Positions 52,213 through 63,373 of a stretch of DNA of 64,000 nt are shown here, piece after piece. The stretch lies in contig NZ_CP071518.1 of assembly GCF_016613535.2 (NCBI RefSeq), positions 3,534,001 through 3,598,000 on the forward strand, given 5' to 3'. Both the position numbers and the translations under genes were made by a program. The notes beneath the pieces were generated by a model. The model made no database searches. It saw nothing but the letters and a program-made list of their open reading frames with translations, and was not told the origin of the DNA. The stretch comes from Lysobacter solisilvae (lineage in GTDB: Bacteria; Pseudomonadota; Gammaproteobacteria; Xanthomonadales; Xanthomonadaceae). The stretch's first letter is position 1. Each line of letters starts with the position of its first letter.

Positions 52213-54009
52213 ATGCCCCTGCGTCCCTCCTTCGTCGCCCCGCTCGCCGTGCTGCTCGCCACCGTCCTTCCCGCGCTGCCCGCCGGCGCGTACACCCAGT
52301 CCGCCCCCGCGGCCGATGACCTGAGCACGCTCGCCCAACGCACGGGCTACCAGCAGACCGGCCGCTACGACGAAGTCATCGCGCTGTGCGAGGCGTTCCA
52401 GCAGCGCCATCCCAAGGCCGTGCGCTGCTTCGATTTCGGCACCACGCCGCAGGGTCGTGCGATGAAGGCGATGGCCGTATCCACCGCCGGCGCGCTGGAT
52501 CCGCAGGCCGCGCGCGGGGCCGGGCTGCCGGTGATGCTGGTCCAGGGCGGCATCCACGCCGGGGAGATCGACGGCAAGGACGCCGGGTTCGCGCTCATCC
52601 GCGAACTGCTGGACGGCCGCAAATCCAATCCGCTCGACCACGCCGTGCTGCTGTTCGTGCCGGTGTTCAACGTCGACGGCCACGAACGCTTCGCGGCCTG
52701 GAGCCGGCCCAACCAGCGCGGGCCGCGGGAAATGGGCTGGCGCACCACCGCGCAGAACTACAACCTCAACCGCGACTACGTGAAAGCCGATACGCCGGAA
52801 ATGCAGGCGATGCTGCGCCTGGTCGGGCAGTGGGATCCGCTGGCCATGATGGATCTGCACGTGACCGACGGCGCGAAGTTCGAGCACGACGTCTCGATCA
52901 TGGTCGAACCGCTGGACGGCGGCGATGCGGGCCTGCGCAAGGTCGGCCTGGCCTGGCGCGAGGGCGTGCTCGAGCGCCTGCGCAAGCTGGGATCGCTGCC
53001 CCTGCCCTTCTACCCCTCGTTCGTGGAAAACGACAACCCCGCCTCGGGCTTCGAGCACGGCGTCGCGCAGCCGCGCTTCTCGCAGAGCTACTTCGCCATG
53101 CGCAACCGGCTGGGCATGCTGGTGGAAACGCACTCGTGGAAGGATTACCCCACCCGCGTGCGCATCACCCGCAACACCGTGCTGGCCGCGCTGGAACTGG
53201 TGGCCGGCAACGGCCCGGCGTGGCGCCGCGAAGTGCAGGCGGCCGACGCGCGCGCGGCGGCGTTGGGCGGCCAACCCGTCGCGCTGTCGTGGAAGGCCAC
53301 GCCCAAGGCCCGCACCATCGCCTTCCGCGGCTACGCCTACACGCGCACGCCATCCGACGTGTCCGGCGCGCTGATGACCCGCTATGACGAAAGCCGCCCG
53401 CAGGTCTGGAACATTCCCCTGCGCGACGAGATCGTCGACAACCTGGTGGTGACCGCCCCGCGCGCGGGCTACGTGGTCCCCGCCGCCCACGCGCCATGGG
53501 TAGGCGCCAAGCTGCAGCAGCACGGCATCGGTTTCCGCCGCGTGGACTTCGCCACGCCCGTCGTGGCCGCGCAGGAATTCCGCGCGGACAAGGTCGAGTT
53601 CGCAGCGCGCTCGTTCGAGGGCCGGCAGACCGCCACGGTCACCGGCGCCTGGAGCGCGCTGCCGCTGGACATCGAGGCCGGGGCCCTGTTCGTCCCGATC
53701 GACCAGCCGCTGGCACGGCTGGTGATGACCCTGCTGGAGCCGCAGGCCGAGGATTCCCTCGTCGCCTGGGGGAGCTTCAACACCGCCTTCGAACGCAAGG
53801 AGTACATGGAGGACTACGTTGCCGAGGAGGTCGCGCGCGAGCTGCTGAAGGACCCCGCCGTGCGTGCGCGCTTCGAGCAGCGCCTCCGGGACGACGCCGC
53901 GTTCGCGAAGGATCCGGCCTTGCGCCTGGAGTTCTTCGCGCGGCTGCATCCGTCCTGGGACCGCGCGTACAACCGCTATCCGGTCCTGCGCGTGGACGAG
54001 GCGCCGTGA
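52213..54009 (+). CDS. M14 family zinc metallocarboxypeptidase
   Basis: A 598-aa secreted peptidase with a signal peptide (FVAPLAVLLATVLPALPAGA) and an M14 catalytic domain. Zinc ligands are the HxxE in GGIHAGEIDGKDAG and a later histidine in MMDLHVTDGAKFEH. Conserved segments include VPVFNVDGHERF and NYNLNRDYVKADTPEMQAM. A long C-terminal extension of about 250 residues is beta-rich and characteristic of large bacterial M14 proteins. ATG 52213 was chosen because upstream in-frame sequence is low-complexity. The 270-bp upstream gap shows no other feature. Confidence 0.88.
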   Translation: MPLRPSFVAPLAVLLATVLPALPAGAYTQSAPAADDLSTLAQRTGYQQTGRYDEVIALCEAFQQRHPKAVRCFDFGTTPQGRAMKAMAVSTAGALDPQAARGAGLPVMLVQGGIHAGEIDGKDAGFALIRELLDGRKSNPLDHAVLLFVPVFNVDGHERFAAWSRPNQRGPREMGWRTTAQNYNLNRDYVKADTPEMQAMLRLVGQWDPLAMMDLHVTDGAKFEHDVSIMVEPLDGGDAGLRKVGLAWREGVLERLRKLGSLPLPFYPSFVENDNPASGFEHGVAQPRFSQSYFAMRNRLGMLVETHSWKDYPTRVRITRNTVLAALELVAGNGPAWRREVQAADARAAALGGQPVALSWKATPKARTIAFRGYAYTRTPSDVSGALMTRYDESRPQVWNIPLRDEIVDNLVVTAPRAGYVVPAAHAPWVGAKLQQHGIGFRRVDFATPVVAAQEFRADKVEFAARSFEGRQTATVTGAWSALPLDIEAGALFVPIDQPLARLVMTLLEPQAEDSLVAWGSFNTAFERKEYMEDYVAEEVARELLKDPAVRARFEQRLRDDAAFAKDPALRLEFFARLHPSWDRAYNRYPVLRVDEAP

Positions 54010-54140
54010 CGCGCGGCCACGCTCCGGCGCATCGACTGGCGACCTGCGCCCCGGCGGACCGCTGGCCGGCGGTGTAGCCTTTGCGCGCGCCCGACCCTGC
54101 GTGCCCGACCCCGCGCGCCCCTGACCTGGATCTCCTGCCC

Positions 54141-54872
54141 GTGAATGCCACCCGCCTGCTGCCCGTCGCCCTGGTGCTGTCCCTGCTGGCCTGCAAACCC
54201 GCCGGTCCCGGCGACGCCGCGCAACCGTCCGCCACGCCGGGCGCGCCCACCGCGGGCACGCCGTCTTCCGCGGAGCCGGCGCAGGCGCGCCTGCCGGCAC
54301 CGCCGATCGAGCATTGGCAGTGCGGCGACCAGCGCATTGCCACGCGCTTCGAGGGCGCGGCGCTGGACGCGATGAGCCTGATGTTCTCCGGGCGGCGGCT
54401 GCCCTTGCGCGCGGCCACGGCCACCGAGGGCGCCCGCTTCGCCGACGCGGCCGGCAACGAGTTCTGGAGCCGCCCGGGCAAGGTCACGCTGACCCTGGCC
54501 GGAAAACCGGCGACCTCCTGCACCAAGACCGACACCGCCTCGCCCTGGGTCGACGCCACCGTGCGCGGCATGGCCTGGCGGGTGGCCGGCAGCGAGCCGG
54601 GCTGGTTCGCCGAGGTGAGCGACAGCGACACCCCTGCGATCAAGGCCACGGTCGACAACGGCAACCGCAGCTACGCCGTCGCGCGCGCCCAGCGCCTCCC
54701 CGCCGACGAGATCACCTGGAGCGGCGCGGCCGACAACGGCGCCGCGCTCACCCTGATGATCGAGCGTTCCTCCTGCACCGATCCGATGAGCGGCGAGGAG
54801 TTCGAGGCCACCGGCACGCTCACTGTCTCCGGCCAGACCTGGCGCGGCTGCGCGGCCTCGCTGAAGGACTGA
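54141..54872 (+). CDS. Lipoprotein fusing an MliC-like and a COG3650-like domain
   Basis: A 243-aa product from GTG 54141 with a lipobox (LVLSLLACKPAG). The first domain resembles the C-type lysozyme inhibitor MliC (HWQCGDQRIATRFEG; EGARFADAAGNEFWSRPGKV; ATSCTKTD). The second has the GSEPGWFAEVSDSD opening and LMIERSSCTDPMSGEEFEAT segment of a COG3650-type envelope domain. Both occur in cell-envelope lipoproteins. The pairing suggests protection against host or competitor lysozyme, which is inferred. Confidence 0.75.
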   Translation: MNATRLLPVALVLSLLACKPAGPGDAAQPSATPGAPTAGTPSSAEPAQARLPAPPIEHWQCGDQRIATRFEGAALDAMSLMFSGRRLPLRAATATEGARFADAAGNEFWSRPGKVTLTLAGKPATSCTKTDTASPWVDATVRGMAWRVAGSEPGWFAEVSDSDTPAIKATVDNGNRSYAVARAQRLPADEITWSGAADNGAALTLMIERSSCTDPMSGEEFEATGTLTVSGQTWRGCAASLKD

Positions 54873-54953
54873 CCGGGCCGGGACTTCCGCGAAGGCAGGC
54901 TGCCGTGGTGACGGCACGCCGCGCGGCTCGGCGCGCTGCAGCTCACCGGGGTT

Positions 54954-55559
54954 TCAGCTGCCGGGCGCGCGCTCGTACTTCCAGTGGCGTCGCTTGCCCT
55001 GCGCCAGCCATTCCACCGACTGGGCCAGCCGGCGCTGCCGCGTCGCCGACTGCCTGGCCTCGATGATCCATTCGACGTAATCGCGCCGGGCACTGGGCGG
55101 GAATGCATCGAAATGCATCCGGGCCTGCGCATTGCCGGCCAGCGCCGACGCCAGGTCGGCGGGGACGGTCAACGGGGCCCGTGCGCTCTTGGGGCGGCCG
55201 GGCACGCCCGCGTCCACCCGCGCCATCGCCTGCCGCAGCAGGGTGGCGAACTCGCGCTTGCCGGGCAGGTCACGGACGCTCGTGAGCCGTCCGAACTGTC
55301 CCATGCCCTCGCGTTTGGCCGCCCCCGCGCCCGTTGCCGGTCCGGCGCGCCACAGGGCGACGCTGGCGTGCTGCCTGAAGGCCGCCGTCGAACACAGGAT
55401 CTTCCCGCGGTACAGGAAGCTGGGCATGCCCCACTTGAGCGCCTCGCTGCACTCCGGGCAGGCCCAGTGGGCCCGTTCGCGCACGTATTCGAGGATTGGT
55501 CGGGCAAATTCCGCCGCTTGTCCGATGTAATCGTCCACACGCGGGTCGCGCGCACCCAT
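54954..55559 (-). CDS. YdeI-like protein (DUF1801 plus OmdA domains)
   Basis: A 201-aa protein with an N-terminal DUF1801 domain (DDYIGQAAEFARPILEYVRE; LKWGMPSFLYRGKILCSTAA) and a C-terminal bacteriocin-protection OmdA/YdeI-like helix region (LTVPADLASALAGNAQARMH; FDAFPPSARRDYVEWIIEAR). The family has been linked to resistance to cationic peptides or bacteriocins in some bacteria; role here unknown. ATG 55559 begins MGARDPRVDD. Confidence 0.85.
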   Translation of the reverse strand: MGARDPRVDDYIGQAAEFARPILEYVRERAHWACPECSEALKWGMPSFLYRGKILCSTAAFRQHASVALWRAGPATGAGAAKREGMGQFGRLTSVRDLPGKREFATLLRQAMARVDAGVPGRPKSARAPLTVPADLASALAGNAQARMHFDAFPPSARRDYVEWIIEARQSATRQRRLAQSVEWLAQGKRRHWKYERAPGS

Positions 55560-55632
55560 GCGGGTTCCCCCAAGGCCGGTTGGCCCTATTCTGCACCCCG
55601 GTTGCGTATTCCTTGGGGGGAAGGGCTCAATC

Positions 55633-55878
55633 ATGGTCGACCGCGAACGCCGGCAGGACAAACCTGCCCTCCTGGTGTCGTTGCGCGCACAGCTCAACGA
55701 CGACCAGCTGATGACACTGCGAGACCTGGAACGCTTCGGCTGGGAACTGAAGTTCGTGCGGCGGCCACCCTTCCAGGACTCGATCCCGGTGGTGTTCGAC
55801 GGCGACCGCCGGACCTTCGCCGTGCTGCGGCCCGACGGCACGCTCGACGACGAGCATCCGGACCTGGTCATCCGGTAG
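55633..55878 (+). CDS. Small conserved-looking hypothetical protein (81 aa)
   Basis: It starts MVDRERRQDKPALLVSLRAQ and contains LMTLRDLERFGWELKFVRRP and PVVFDGDRRTFAVLRPDGTL, a compact alpha-beta pattern. I recall similar short proteins in Xanthomonas relatives, but no function is known to me. A GGGGGGAAGGG motif lies near 55615-55625, ahead of ATG 55633. Confidence 0.65.
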   Translation: MVDRERRQDKPALLVSLRAQLNDDQLMTLRDLERFGWELKFVRRPPFQDSIPVVFDGDRRTFAVLRPDGTLDDEHPDLVIR

Positions 55879-55932
55879 GAATTCCAGGCAACCCACGCGG
55901 CGGGCCCGGCCCGTCGCACGGCGTCGCTCGCC

Positions 55933-56514
55933 TCACGCCAGCGGCCAGGCCCGCAGCGGCTCGTAAGGCTGCCCACTACCCAGCCGGCTGCGCGCGAGCA
56001 CGAGTTCCGGCACGCGCCAGGTGATCGGCGGGAACGAGCGGCCGGGCCAAGGCTCGCGCACGTCGCGCAGCACGGTGACGTGGGGCGCATACGAGGGGGC
56101 GGCATCGCGCGGCACGCCGTGGGCGTCCAGCGCCTGCCCCAGCGCCCGCCAGAGCGCGGTGAGTTCCTCGGGCACCTGGCTGCATCCCAGCCAGCCGACC
56201 CGGCTGCGGGCGAACGCGCCGGTGGTGTCCAGCTGCAGCTCGAAGGCCCGGACTCCGGTCCCGTCCGCCGCCCGCTCAGCCGCCGCGAAGATGGCGGGCA
56301 TCGGCGCCGGCGCGGCCTCGTCGAACCGCCCCAGGAACTGCACGGTCAGGTGATAGCGGCGCGGGTCGGTCCAGCGTCCGCGCACCGGCGCCGCCGCGCG
56401 CAGGCGGGCAACCTGCCCGGCCATCGCATCGCGCACGGGCGCGGGCGGAAACAGGCCGAAGAACAGGTGGCAGGCCGCGGAAGCGGGAGGCAGGTCGCGC
56501 GCGCCGGTGGGCAT
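55933..56514 (-). CDS. thpR: RNA 2',3'-cyclic phosphodiesterase (2H family)
   Basis: A 193-aa 2H-phosphoesterase with two HxTx motifs (YHLTVQFLGRFDE and APHVTVLRDVREP). These place two catalytic histidines opposite each other. Formerly annotated as 2'-5' RNA ligase LigT. The start region contains LFFGLFPPAPVRDAM, typical of the family. No special neighbours. Activity is on RNA 2',3'-cyclic ends by family knowledge. Confidence 0.92.
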   Translation of the reverse strand: MPTGARDLPPASAACHLFFGLFPPAPVRDAMAGQVARLRAAAPVRGRWTDPRRYHLTVQFLGRFDEAAPAPMPAIFAAAERAADGTGVRAFELQLDTTGAFARSRVGWLGCSQVPEELTALWRALGQALDAHGVPRDAAPSYAPHVTVLRDVREPWPGRSFPPITWRVPELVLARSRLGSGQPYEPLRAWPLA

Positions 56515-56596
56515 GCCGCGAGTGTAAGGCGCGGCTTCATGCAGTGGCGACGATGCCGGCGCGAGGATTCACGCGCATCCCGCGACCGGAGGCACC

Positions 56597-57448
56597 ATGG
56601 CCAAAGCGAAGAAGTCCCCCGTCAAGGGCATCACCACGCCCGGCAAGCAGCAGTCGATGCGGCCGCAGCCCGACACCATCCGCGACGGCTACCGCGGCAG
56701 CGGCAAGCTCGAAGGCAAGGTGGCGCTGGTCACCGGCGGCGACAGTGGCATCGGCCGCGCGGTGGCCGTCCATTTCGCCCGCGAGGGCGCCGACGTCGCC
56801 GTCCTGTACCTGTGCGAGGACGCCGATGCGGAAACCACGAAGGCGATGGTCGAGGCCGAAGGCCGCCGCTGCCTGCTCATCCGCGGCGACGCCCGCAGGG
56901 AAGCGTTGTGCCGGCGCGCCGTGGAGGCCACGGTGAAAAAACTGGGCGCGCTGGACGTACTGGTCAACAACCTCGCCGACCACGTGCAGCGCGAACGCCT
57001 GGAGGACATCAGCGCCGACCAGCTGCGCCTGACCTTCGAGAACAACGTCTATCCGTTCTTCCACATCACCCGGCACGCGCTGGAACACCTGCGCGAAGGC
57101 GGCGTCATCATCAACACCGGTTCGGTCACGTCCTTCCGCGGCAGCAAGCACCTCATCGACTACGCCTCCACCAAGGGCGCGATCGAAACCTTCACCTATT
57201 CGCTGGCCAGCAATCTCGCCGAGCGCGGCATCCGCGTGAACGGCGTGGCGCCAGGGCCGATCTGGACCCCGTTGATCACGTCCAGCAAGTCGAAGAAGGA
57301 ACAGAAGGAATTCGGCCGCGACACGCCGATGAAGCGGCCCGGCCAACCCAGCGAAGTGGCGCCGGCGTTCGTATACCTGGCGTGCGAGGACAGCAGCTAC
57401 GTGACGGGGCAGTTCCTGCACGTCAATGGCGGGGGGTTCATGGGTTGA
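56597..57448 (+). CDS. SDR family oxidoreductase (YghA-like)
   Basis: A 283-aa short-chain dehydrogenase. The N-terminal extension MAKAKKSPVKGITTPGKQQS is typical of the long YghA/GsiB-like branch. It has the NAD(P) motif VTGGDSGIGRAVAVHFA. The NNAG equivalent is NNLAD, and the catalytic triad is S (TGSVTSF) and YASTK. The C-terminal motif is GPIWTPL. Such enzymes are often stress-induced; substrate is not known. The start codon is preceded by GGAGG. Confidence 0.92.
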   Translation: MAKAKKSPVKGITTPGKQQSMRPQPDTIRDGYRGSGKLEGKVALVTGGDSGIGRAVAVHFAREGADVAVLYLCEDADAETTKAMVEAEGRRCLLIRGDARREALCRRAVEATVKKLGALDVLVNNLADHVQRERLEDISADQLRLTFENNVYPFFHITRHALEHLREGGVIINTGSVTSFRGSKHLIDYASTKGAIETFTYSLASNLAERGIRVNGVAPGPIWTPLITSSKSKKEQKEFGRDTPMKRPGQPSEVAPAFVYLACEDSSYVTGQFLHVNGGGFMG

Positions 57449-57470
57449 GGCGTGCCCCCTTCCCCGCTGC

Positions 57471-57531
57471 GATCAGCCCCTTCCCCCGCTTGGCGGGGGA
57501 AGGTTGGGATGGGGGCCGACGATCGCCGCGA
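57471..57531. repeat. Dispersed palindromic element, inverted copy
   Basis: CAGCCCCTTCCCCCGC followed by GCGGGGGAAGGTTGGGATGG. It is the reverse complement of the elements at 32690-32746 and 59297-59541. It lies directly after the SDR gene. Confidence 0.85.
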
Positions 57532-57604
57532 CCTCAACCCACGCCGCACACCCCGCCTCTCAAAATCAAAATGCAACAGAGTGGACAAGCCAGTTCCAAT
57601 GCTT

Positions 57605-57745
57605 GACCAGCTTCGCTGTTGAAAAGCGCCTCGCCTGACGGCGGGTTACTTTCTTTGCTCGCACACGCACGAAGTGCGAACGGCGAAGCCGGCCCCGAAG
57701 GGGTGAGCGCCAAAGGCGCTCATCAAGAAGGTAACCAAAGAAAGT
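57605..57745. repeat. Composite palindromic element with ACTTTCTTTG/CAAAGAAAGT arms
   Basis: It starts with the 25-bp segment shared with 41298-41322 (one mismatch). ACTTTCTTTG (57648-57657) and CAAAGAAAGT (57736-57745) then form perfect 10-bp arms around inner inverted pairs (GGCCCCGAAGGGG-like; GAGCGCC/GGCGCTC). These are intergenic elements of the type common in Xanthomonas relatives. Bases 57746-57949 show nothing further. Confidence 0.75.
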
Positions 57746-57949
57746 GCGAGTAGGTTCACTTCTAACCGGCCGCATCGTTGACGCGGGGATTTTCCGACGC
57801 GCCATCCATGGCGCTACGGAAAACGTCCGGCATCCATGCCGGCCGCCCTCCGGGTCTACGGTTGGCAAGACGTGCCGGCTTGCGTGAAAGCAAAGACCAC
57901 GTGTTGGGGGCCGACGATCGCGTCGATTTCGCACCCTGCCCCCAAACCG

Positions 57950-58495
57950 TCACTCCTTCTCCGCGCGACTCCGCAGCAGCCCCACCAACCCACCCAGCTG
58001 CTGCCCCTGCACCTGATCCACCACCGGGGCGAACTTGCCGATGTCGTCCGGCGTGTACCCGCCGGCGCGATACCACAGGGTGATCTTCGTGCCGCCCTCG
58101 ACCGGCGCGAGGCGGAACTCGAGCGCGCCGTCCAGCCCCATGCCCTGCAGCGGTCCCAGTCCGCCGAGCATGCGCAGCGTCCGGCCGGGATCGACGAAGG
58201 CCACGGTCATGTGCTGCGCCTGCTGGGCGCCGTTGCGCTCGCAGAAGCAGCCGCCGGCGCGTGCCTCGATGGACAGGTGGCTCGCGGCGCCCCACCAGGT
58301 GTGATCCCGCGGCCACCAGCGGCCGACGTCGTTGACCAGTGCGCGCCAGGCGGTGTCGGCGTCGACCGGCACCACCTGTTCGTTCTCCACGGTGAAGCCG
58401 GTCGGCGTGGCGTCTTTCACCACGGCGTGGGCTGCCGACGGCAGCAGAAGGCAGGACACGGCGGCCGCGAAGCCGGCCAGCAGGACGTGGCGCAT
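57950..58495 (-). CDS. Exported SRPBCC/START-like fold protein
   Basis: A 181-aa product with a signal peptide (VLLAGFAAAVSCLLLPSAAHA) followed by an SRPBCC (polyketide cyclase/AHSA1-like) domain. Its marks are VPVDADTAWRALVNDVGRWW, VDPGRTLRMLGGLGP and GGTKITLWYRAGGY. Function is unknown. Periplasmic lipid or small-molecule binding is possible. ATG 58495. Confidence 0.78.
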   Translation of the reverse strand: MRHVLLAGFAAAVSCLLLPSAAHAVVKDATPTGFTVENEQVVPVDADTAWRALVNDVGRWWPRDHTWWGAASHLSIEARAGGCFCERNGAQQAQHMTVAFVDPGRTLRMLGGLGPLQGMGLDGALEFRLAPVEGGTKITLWYRAGGYTPDDIGKFAPVVDQVQGQQLGGLVGLLRSRAEKE

Positions 58496-58603
58496 GGGAT
58501 TGCCCCGTGAGCAAGGAAGGACCGGTCGGATTAAGGCCCGCCATCGCGACCGCTGGCAAGGGCGGATGCTGGCGAAGTTGCTCTGGCAAGCTGGCGCCAC
58601 GCC

Positions 58604-59209
58604 TCAGGGCATCGGCTCGGCATCGGGACGCACGCGGAAGGCCAGGCTGATCCGCGGACCGACCTCCTCGCGGGTCTTCGGGACGCCGTGGTCGTAATGC
58701 TTCTGCGAGTCGTAGCTCATCACCAGCAGGCTGCCCGGCTCCAGGTCGATCGGCATCGCCCGCCGGGGCGGCTGCTTGGCGCGGATGATCATCCGCCGCG
58801 TCGATCCCACCGACAGCAGCGCGATCGGGTGCGGTGGGACCAGGATGCGCAGCTTGTCGTTGTGCGGGGCGACGCTGTCCTGGCCGTCGCGATAGTGATT
58901 CAGCCCGACGGCGTTGAACGGCACGCCGGTGTGCGCGCGCACCACCGCGGCCGCGCGGGCCAGCACTTCGGGCAGCTCCGGGCTCGACAGGCGGTAGGAG
59001 GCGACCAGCCGCGGCACCTCGACGATGCGGTCGTACATCGGCCGGCTGTAGGACTGCCAGGCGACGCCGTCGCGAAGGCGTTCGAACCAGGCCTGCGCGG
59101 TGGCGCCATCGATCAGCGCGGGGGTGTAGACGATGCCGCCCTGCGCGTCCTGCGCGAGCACGCGCGGGCCGGTATCGAACAGCGAGGGTTGGCGGACGGA
59201 TGCGGCCAT
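58604..59209 (-). CDS. alkB: AlkB-like 2-oxoglutarate/Fe(II) dioxygenase
   Basis: A 201-aa DNA/RNA dealkylating dioxygenase. Iron ligands are H and D in VAPHNDKLRILV and the histidine in KHYDHGVPK. 2-oxoglutarate contacts include NHYRDGQD and the C-terminal RISLAFRVR arginines. Repair of alkylated bases is inferred from family. ATG 59209 was chosen because the upstream in-frame extension is the palindromic repeat array. Confidence 0.9.
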   Translation of the reverse strand: MAASVRQPSLFDTGPRVLAQDAQGGIVYTPALIDGATAQAWFERLRDGVAWQSYSRPMYDRIVEVPRLVASYRLSSPELPEVLARAAAVVRAHTGVPFNAVGLNHYRDGQDSVAPHNDKLRILVPPHPIALLSVGSTRRMIIRAKQPPRRAMPIDLEPGSLLVMSYDSQKHYDHGVPKTREEVGPRISLAFRVRPDAEPMP

Positions 59210-59296
59210 CCTTTGAAGGATGGGGGCGGGATGTCGCAGGGCACGAGACGTGGGCGGTGGGTGGGGTGAATGGTTCAGTGGTGGCCCCCGCGCCGC

Positions 59297-59541
59297 GATC
59301 GGCGGCCCCCATCCCAACCTTCCCCCGCGCAGCGGGGGAAGGGGCTGATACGTCGCGATCGTCTGCCCCCATCCCAACCTTCCCCCGCTGAGCGGGGGAA
59401 GGGGCCGATACGTCGCGATCGTCTGCCCCCATCCCAACCGTCCCGGCCAGCAGGCACAGCCTGCTGGCGTTCGATGACGCGCGGACCCGTGGTCCGCAAG
59501 CGCGTCCTCTCAACCCCCGCAAGCGGGGGAAGGGGCCAACA
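59297..59541. repeat. Three tandem ~60-bp palindromic units, the third split by another palindromic element
   Basis: Units begin at 59297, 59357 and 59417 (GATCG ... GCCCCCATCCCAACC). The first two carry CTTCCCCCGC/GCGGGGGAAG hairpins. The third breaks at about 59440 and resumes near 59512 (ACCCCCGCAAGCGGGGGAAG). The roughly 70 bp between hold other palindromes (GCCAGCAGGC-ACA-GCCTGCTGGC; GACGCGC...GCGCGTC), as if one mobile palindrome had inserted into another. Confidence 0.8.
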
Positions 59542-59543
59542 CC

Positions 59544-61421
<1,878 letters not shown>

Positions 61422-61522
61422 CCGGCCATTGTACCGGCCCCACCCTGCCCGGCGCCGAGTGCATACTCTTGGCCAGCGCGCGGCACACCGGCCGCCGCCT
61501 CCACGCAACGAGGGGACCCGCC

Positions 61523-61627
61523 ATGGCCAAGAGTCTGGACAAGAAGAAAGAAACGAAGAAGAAGCCGGAAAAGACGCTGAAGGAAAAGCGCGCGCAGAAG
61601 AGCGAAAAGAAGGCCACCCGCTCCTAA
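61523..61627 (+). CDS. Very small lysine-rich protein (34 aa)
   Basis: It starts MAKSLDKKKETKKKPEKTLK and ends KKATRS. A GAGGGG ribosome binding site lies nine bases before ATG 61523, and the frame has a base composition (AAG/GAA-rich) unlike the surrounding intergenic DNA, which supports real coding. Similar tiny lysine-rich proteins accompany many proteobacterial genes. Function is unknown; nucleic-acid binding is a guess. Confidence 0.6.
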   Translation: MAKSLDKKKETKKKPEKTLKEKRAQKSEKKATRS

Positions 61628-61720
61628 GCGGTCCGCTGTAGGCGGTCCCGGGCCCGCGCGGCAGTCATTGTCCGCGGGCGCCGCAGGCCCACCCGGGAGA
61701 CCCGGCCCGAACGACCCGCG

Positions 61721-63280
61721 TCAGGAACTGCAGGAAAGCATCGAGCAGCCCGCCTTCTGCCGGGCCCACTCGGGACGTTTGCCGGCGAAGGCCTCCCGGC
61801 CCGGCTGCTCGTCGTACGGCCGCCGCATCACTTCCAACAGTTCCGATACGCCCGCCGGGTCGCCCTGTTCGGCCCGGTCGATCGCCTGCTGCGCCAGGTA
61901 GTTGCGCATGACATATTTCGGATTGACCGCATCCATGCGCGAGCTGCGCGCCGGCAGGTCCGCCTCCGGATCCTGGCGCACGCGCGCGCCGTAGCGGTCC
62001 AGCCAGGATTCCAGCGCGGGAGCCACCGCCGCCTGCCGGTCCGGGTCATAGAACGCGTCGGCGAACGGCGCCGCCGAAGGCGCGGCGGGATCCACCCGCG
62101 ACAGCGCGCGGAAGAACAGCGTCATGTCGGCCTGGCCGTCCTGCATCAGCGTGTGCAGCGCCTGGATCAGCTCGACATCCTCGTCCCGGCATTCGCGCAG
62201 GCCCAGCTTGCCGGCGATATGGCCGCGGTCGGCCCGCGTGTAGGCGTCGGCATAGCGCTGCAGGCCTTCGTTGAGCCGGTCGACGCCGTCGAACAGCGGC
62301 GCCAGCGCGGTGGCGAGCCGGGTCAGGTTCCAGAACGCGATCTTCGGCTGCCAGCCGAAGCGATACCGGCGGCCCTGCGCGTCGGTGGTGTTGGGCGTCC
62401 AGTCGGGGTCGTAATCGTCGATCCAGCCGTACGGGCCGTAGTCGATGGTCAGCCCGAGGATGGACATGTTGTCGGTGTTCATCACCCCGTGGACGAAGCC
62501 GACCCGCATCCAGTGCGCGACCATGACCGCGGTGCGCTCGCAGACTTCGCCGAACCACTGTCCGTACAGGGTCTCGCCCTCGCCGGACAGGTGCGGGAAA
62601 TCGCGGCCGATGCAGAACTCCGCCCACTGGCGCAGCAGCGCGACGTCGCCGCGCGAGGACGGCAGCTCGAAGTTGCCGAAACGGATGAACGAAGGCGCCA
62701 CCCGGCACACGATCGCGCCGGGCTCGGCCTTCGGGTGCCCGTCGTAGAACATGTCGCGCACCACGTCGTCGCCGGTGCCCACCAGGCTCAGCGCGCGCGT
62801 GGTCGGCACGCCCAAGTGGTGCATGGCCTCGCTGCACAGGAATTCGCGGATCGAGGAGCGCAGCACCGCGCGGCCGTCGGCGGTGCGCGAGTACGGGGTC
62901 GGGCCGGCGCCCTTGAGCTGCAGTTCCCAGCGCTCGCCCGCCGCGTTGATCGCCTCGCCCAGGGTGATCGCCCGCCCGTCGCCTAGCTGGCCGGCCCAAT
63001 GGCCGAACTGGTGGCCGCCGTAGTTCACCGCGAAGGGATCCATGCCGGGCAGCAGGGCATTGCCGCCGAAGACATCCGCGAAGGACCGCGCGGCGATGTC
63101 GTGCTCGTCGATGCGCAGCCGCGCGGCCATCTCGCGCGAATGCGCCAGCAGGCGCGGCCGCGCCACGGGCGTGGGTTCCACGCGTGACCAGGCCTGCGCG
63201 ACCTGACGGACGCGCGGGCCGGATTCGGGGTCACCCGGAAGTTCGCGCAGCAGCGCGTTGTCGAAGCGGAATTCCAGCAT
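61721..63280 (-). CDS. selO: Protein adenylyltransferase SelO (YdiU)
   Basis: A pseudokinase-fold AMPylase of 519 aa. It shows the glycine-rich segment [20 protein letters not shown] and the family block [40 protein letters not shown] carries metal-binding N and D residues. The C-terminus [10 protein letters not shown] includes the conserved cysteine pair near the end, typical of SelO. ATG 63280 begins MLEFRFDN; 63316 adds 12 residues. SelO AMPylates proteins under oxidative stress by family knowledge. Confidence 0.95.
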   Translation of the reverse strand: MLEFRFDNALLRELPGDPESGPRVRQVAQAWSRVEPTPVARPRLLAHSREMAARLRIDEHDIAARSFADVFGGNALLPGMDPFAVNYGGHQFGHWAGQLGDGRAITLGEAINAAGERWELQLKGAGPTPYSRTADGRAVLRSSIREFLCSEAMHHLGVPTTRALSLVGTGDDVVRDMFYDGHPKAEPGAIVCRVAPSFIRFGNFELPSSRGDVALLRQWAEFCIGRDFPHLSGEGETLYGQWFGEVCERTAVMVAHWMRVGFVHGVMNTDNMSILGLTIDYGPYGWIDDYDPDWTPNTTDAQGRRYRFGWQPKIAFWNLTRLATALAPLFDGVDRLNEGLQRYADAYTRADRGHIAGKLGLRECRDEDVELIQALHTLMQDGQADMTLFFRALSRVDPAAPSAAPFADAFYDPDRQAAVAPALESWLDRYGARVRQDPEADLPARSSRMDAVNPKYVMRNYLAQQAIDRAEQGDPAGVSELLEVMRRPYDEQPGREAFAGKRPEWARQKAGCSMLSCSS

Positions 63281-63373
63281 GGGGCCATGGTACGCGGCGG
63301 GGTGTGGAAGGCCCACCGCGCTGGCCGTGAAGCATCGCGACCTGGTCCGCGCGCGCTGCCGGCGCCATCGGGA

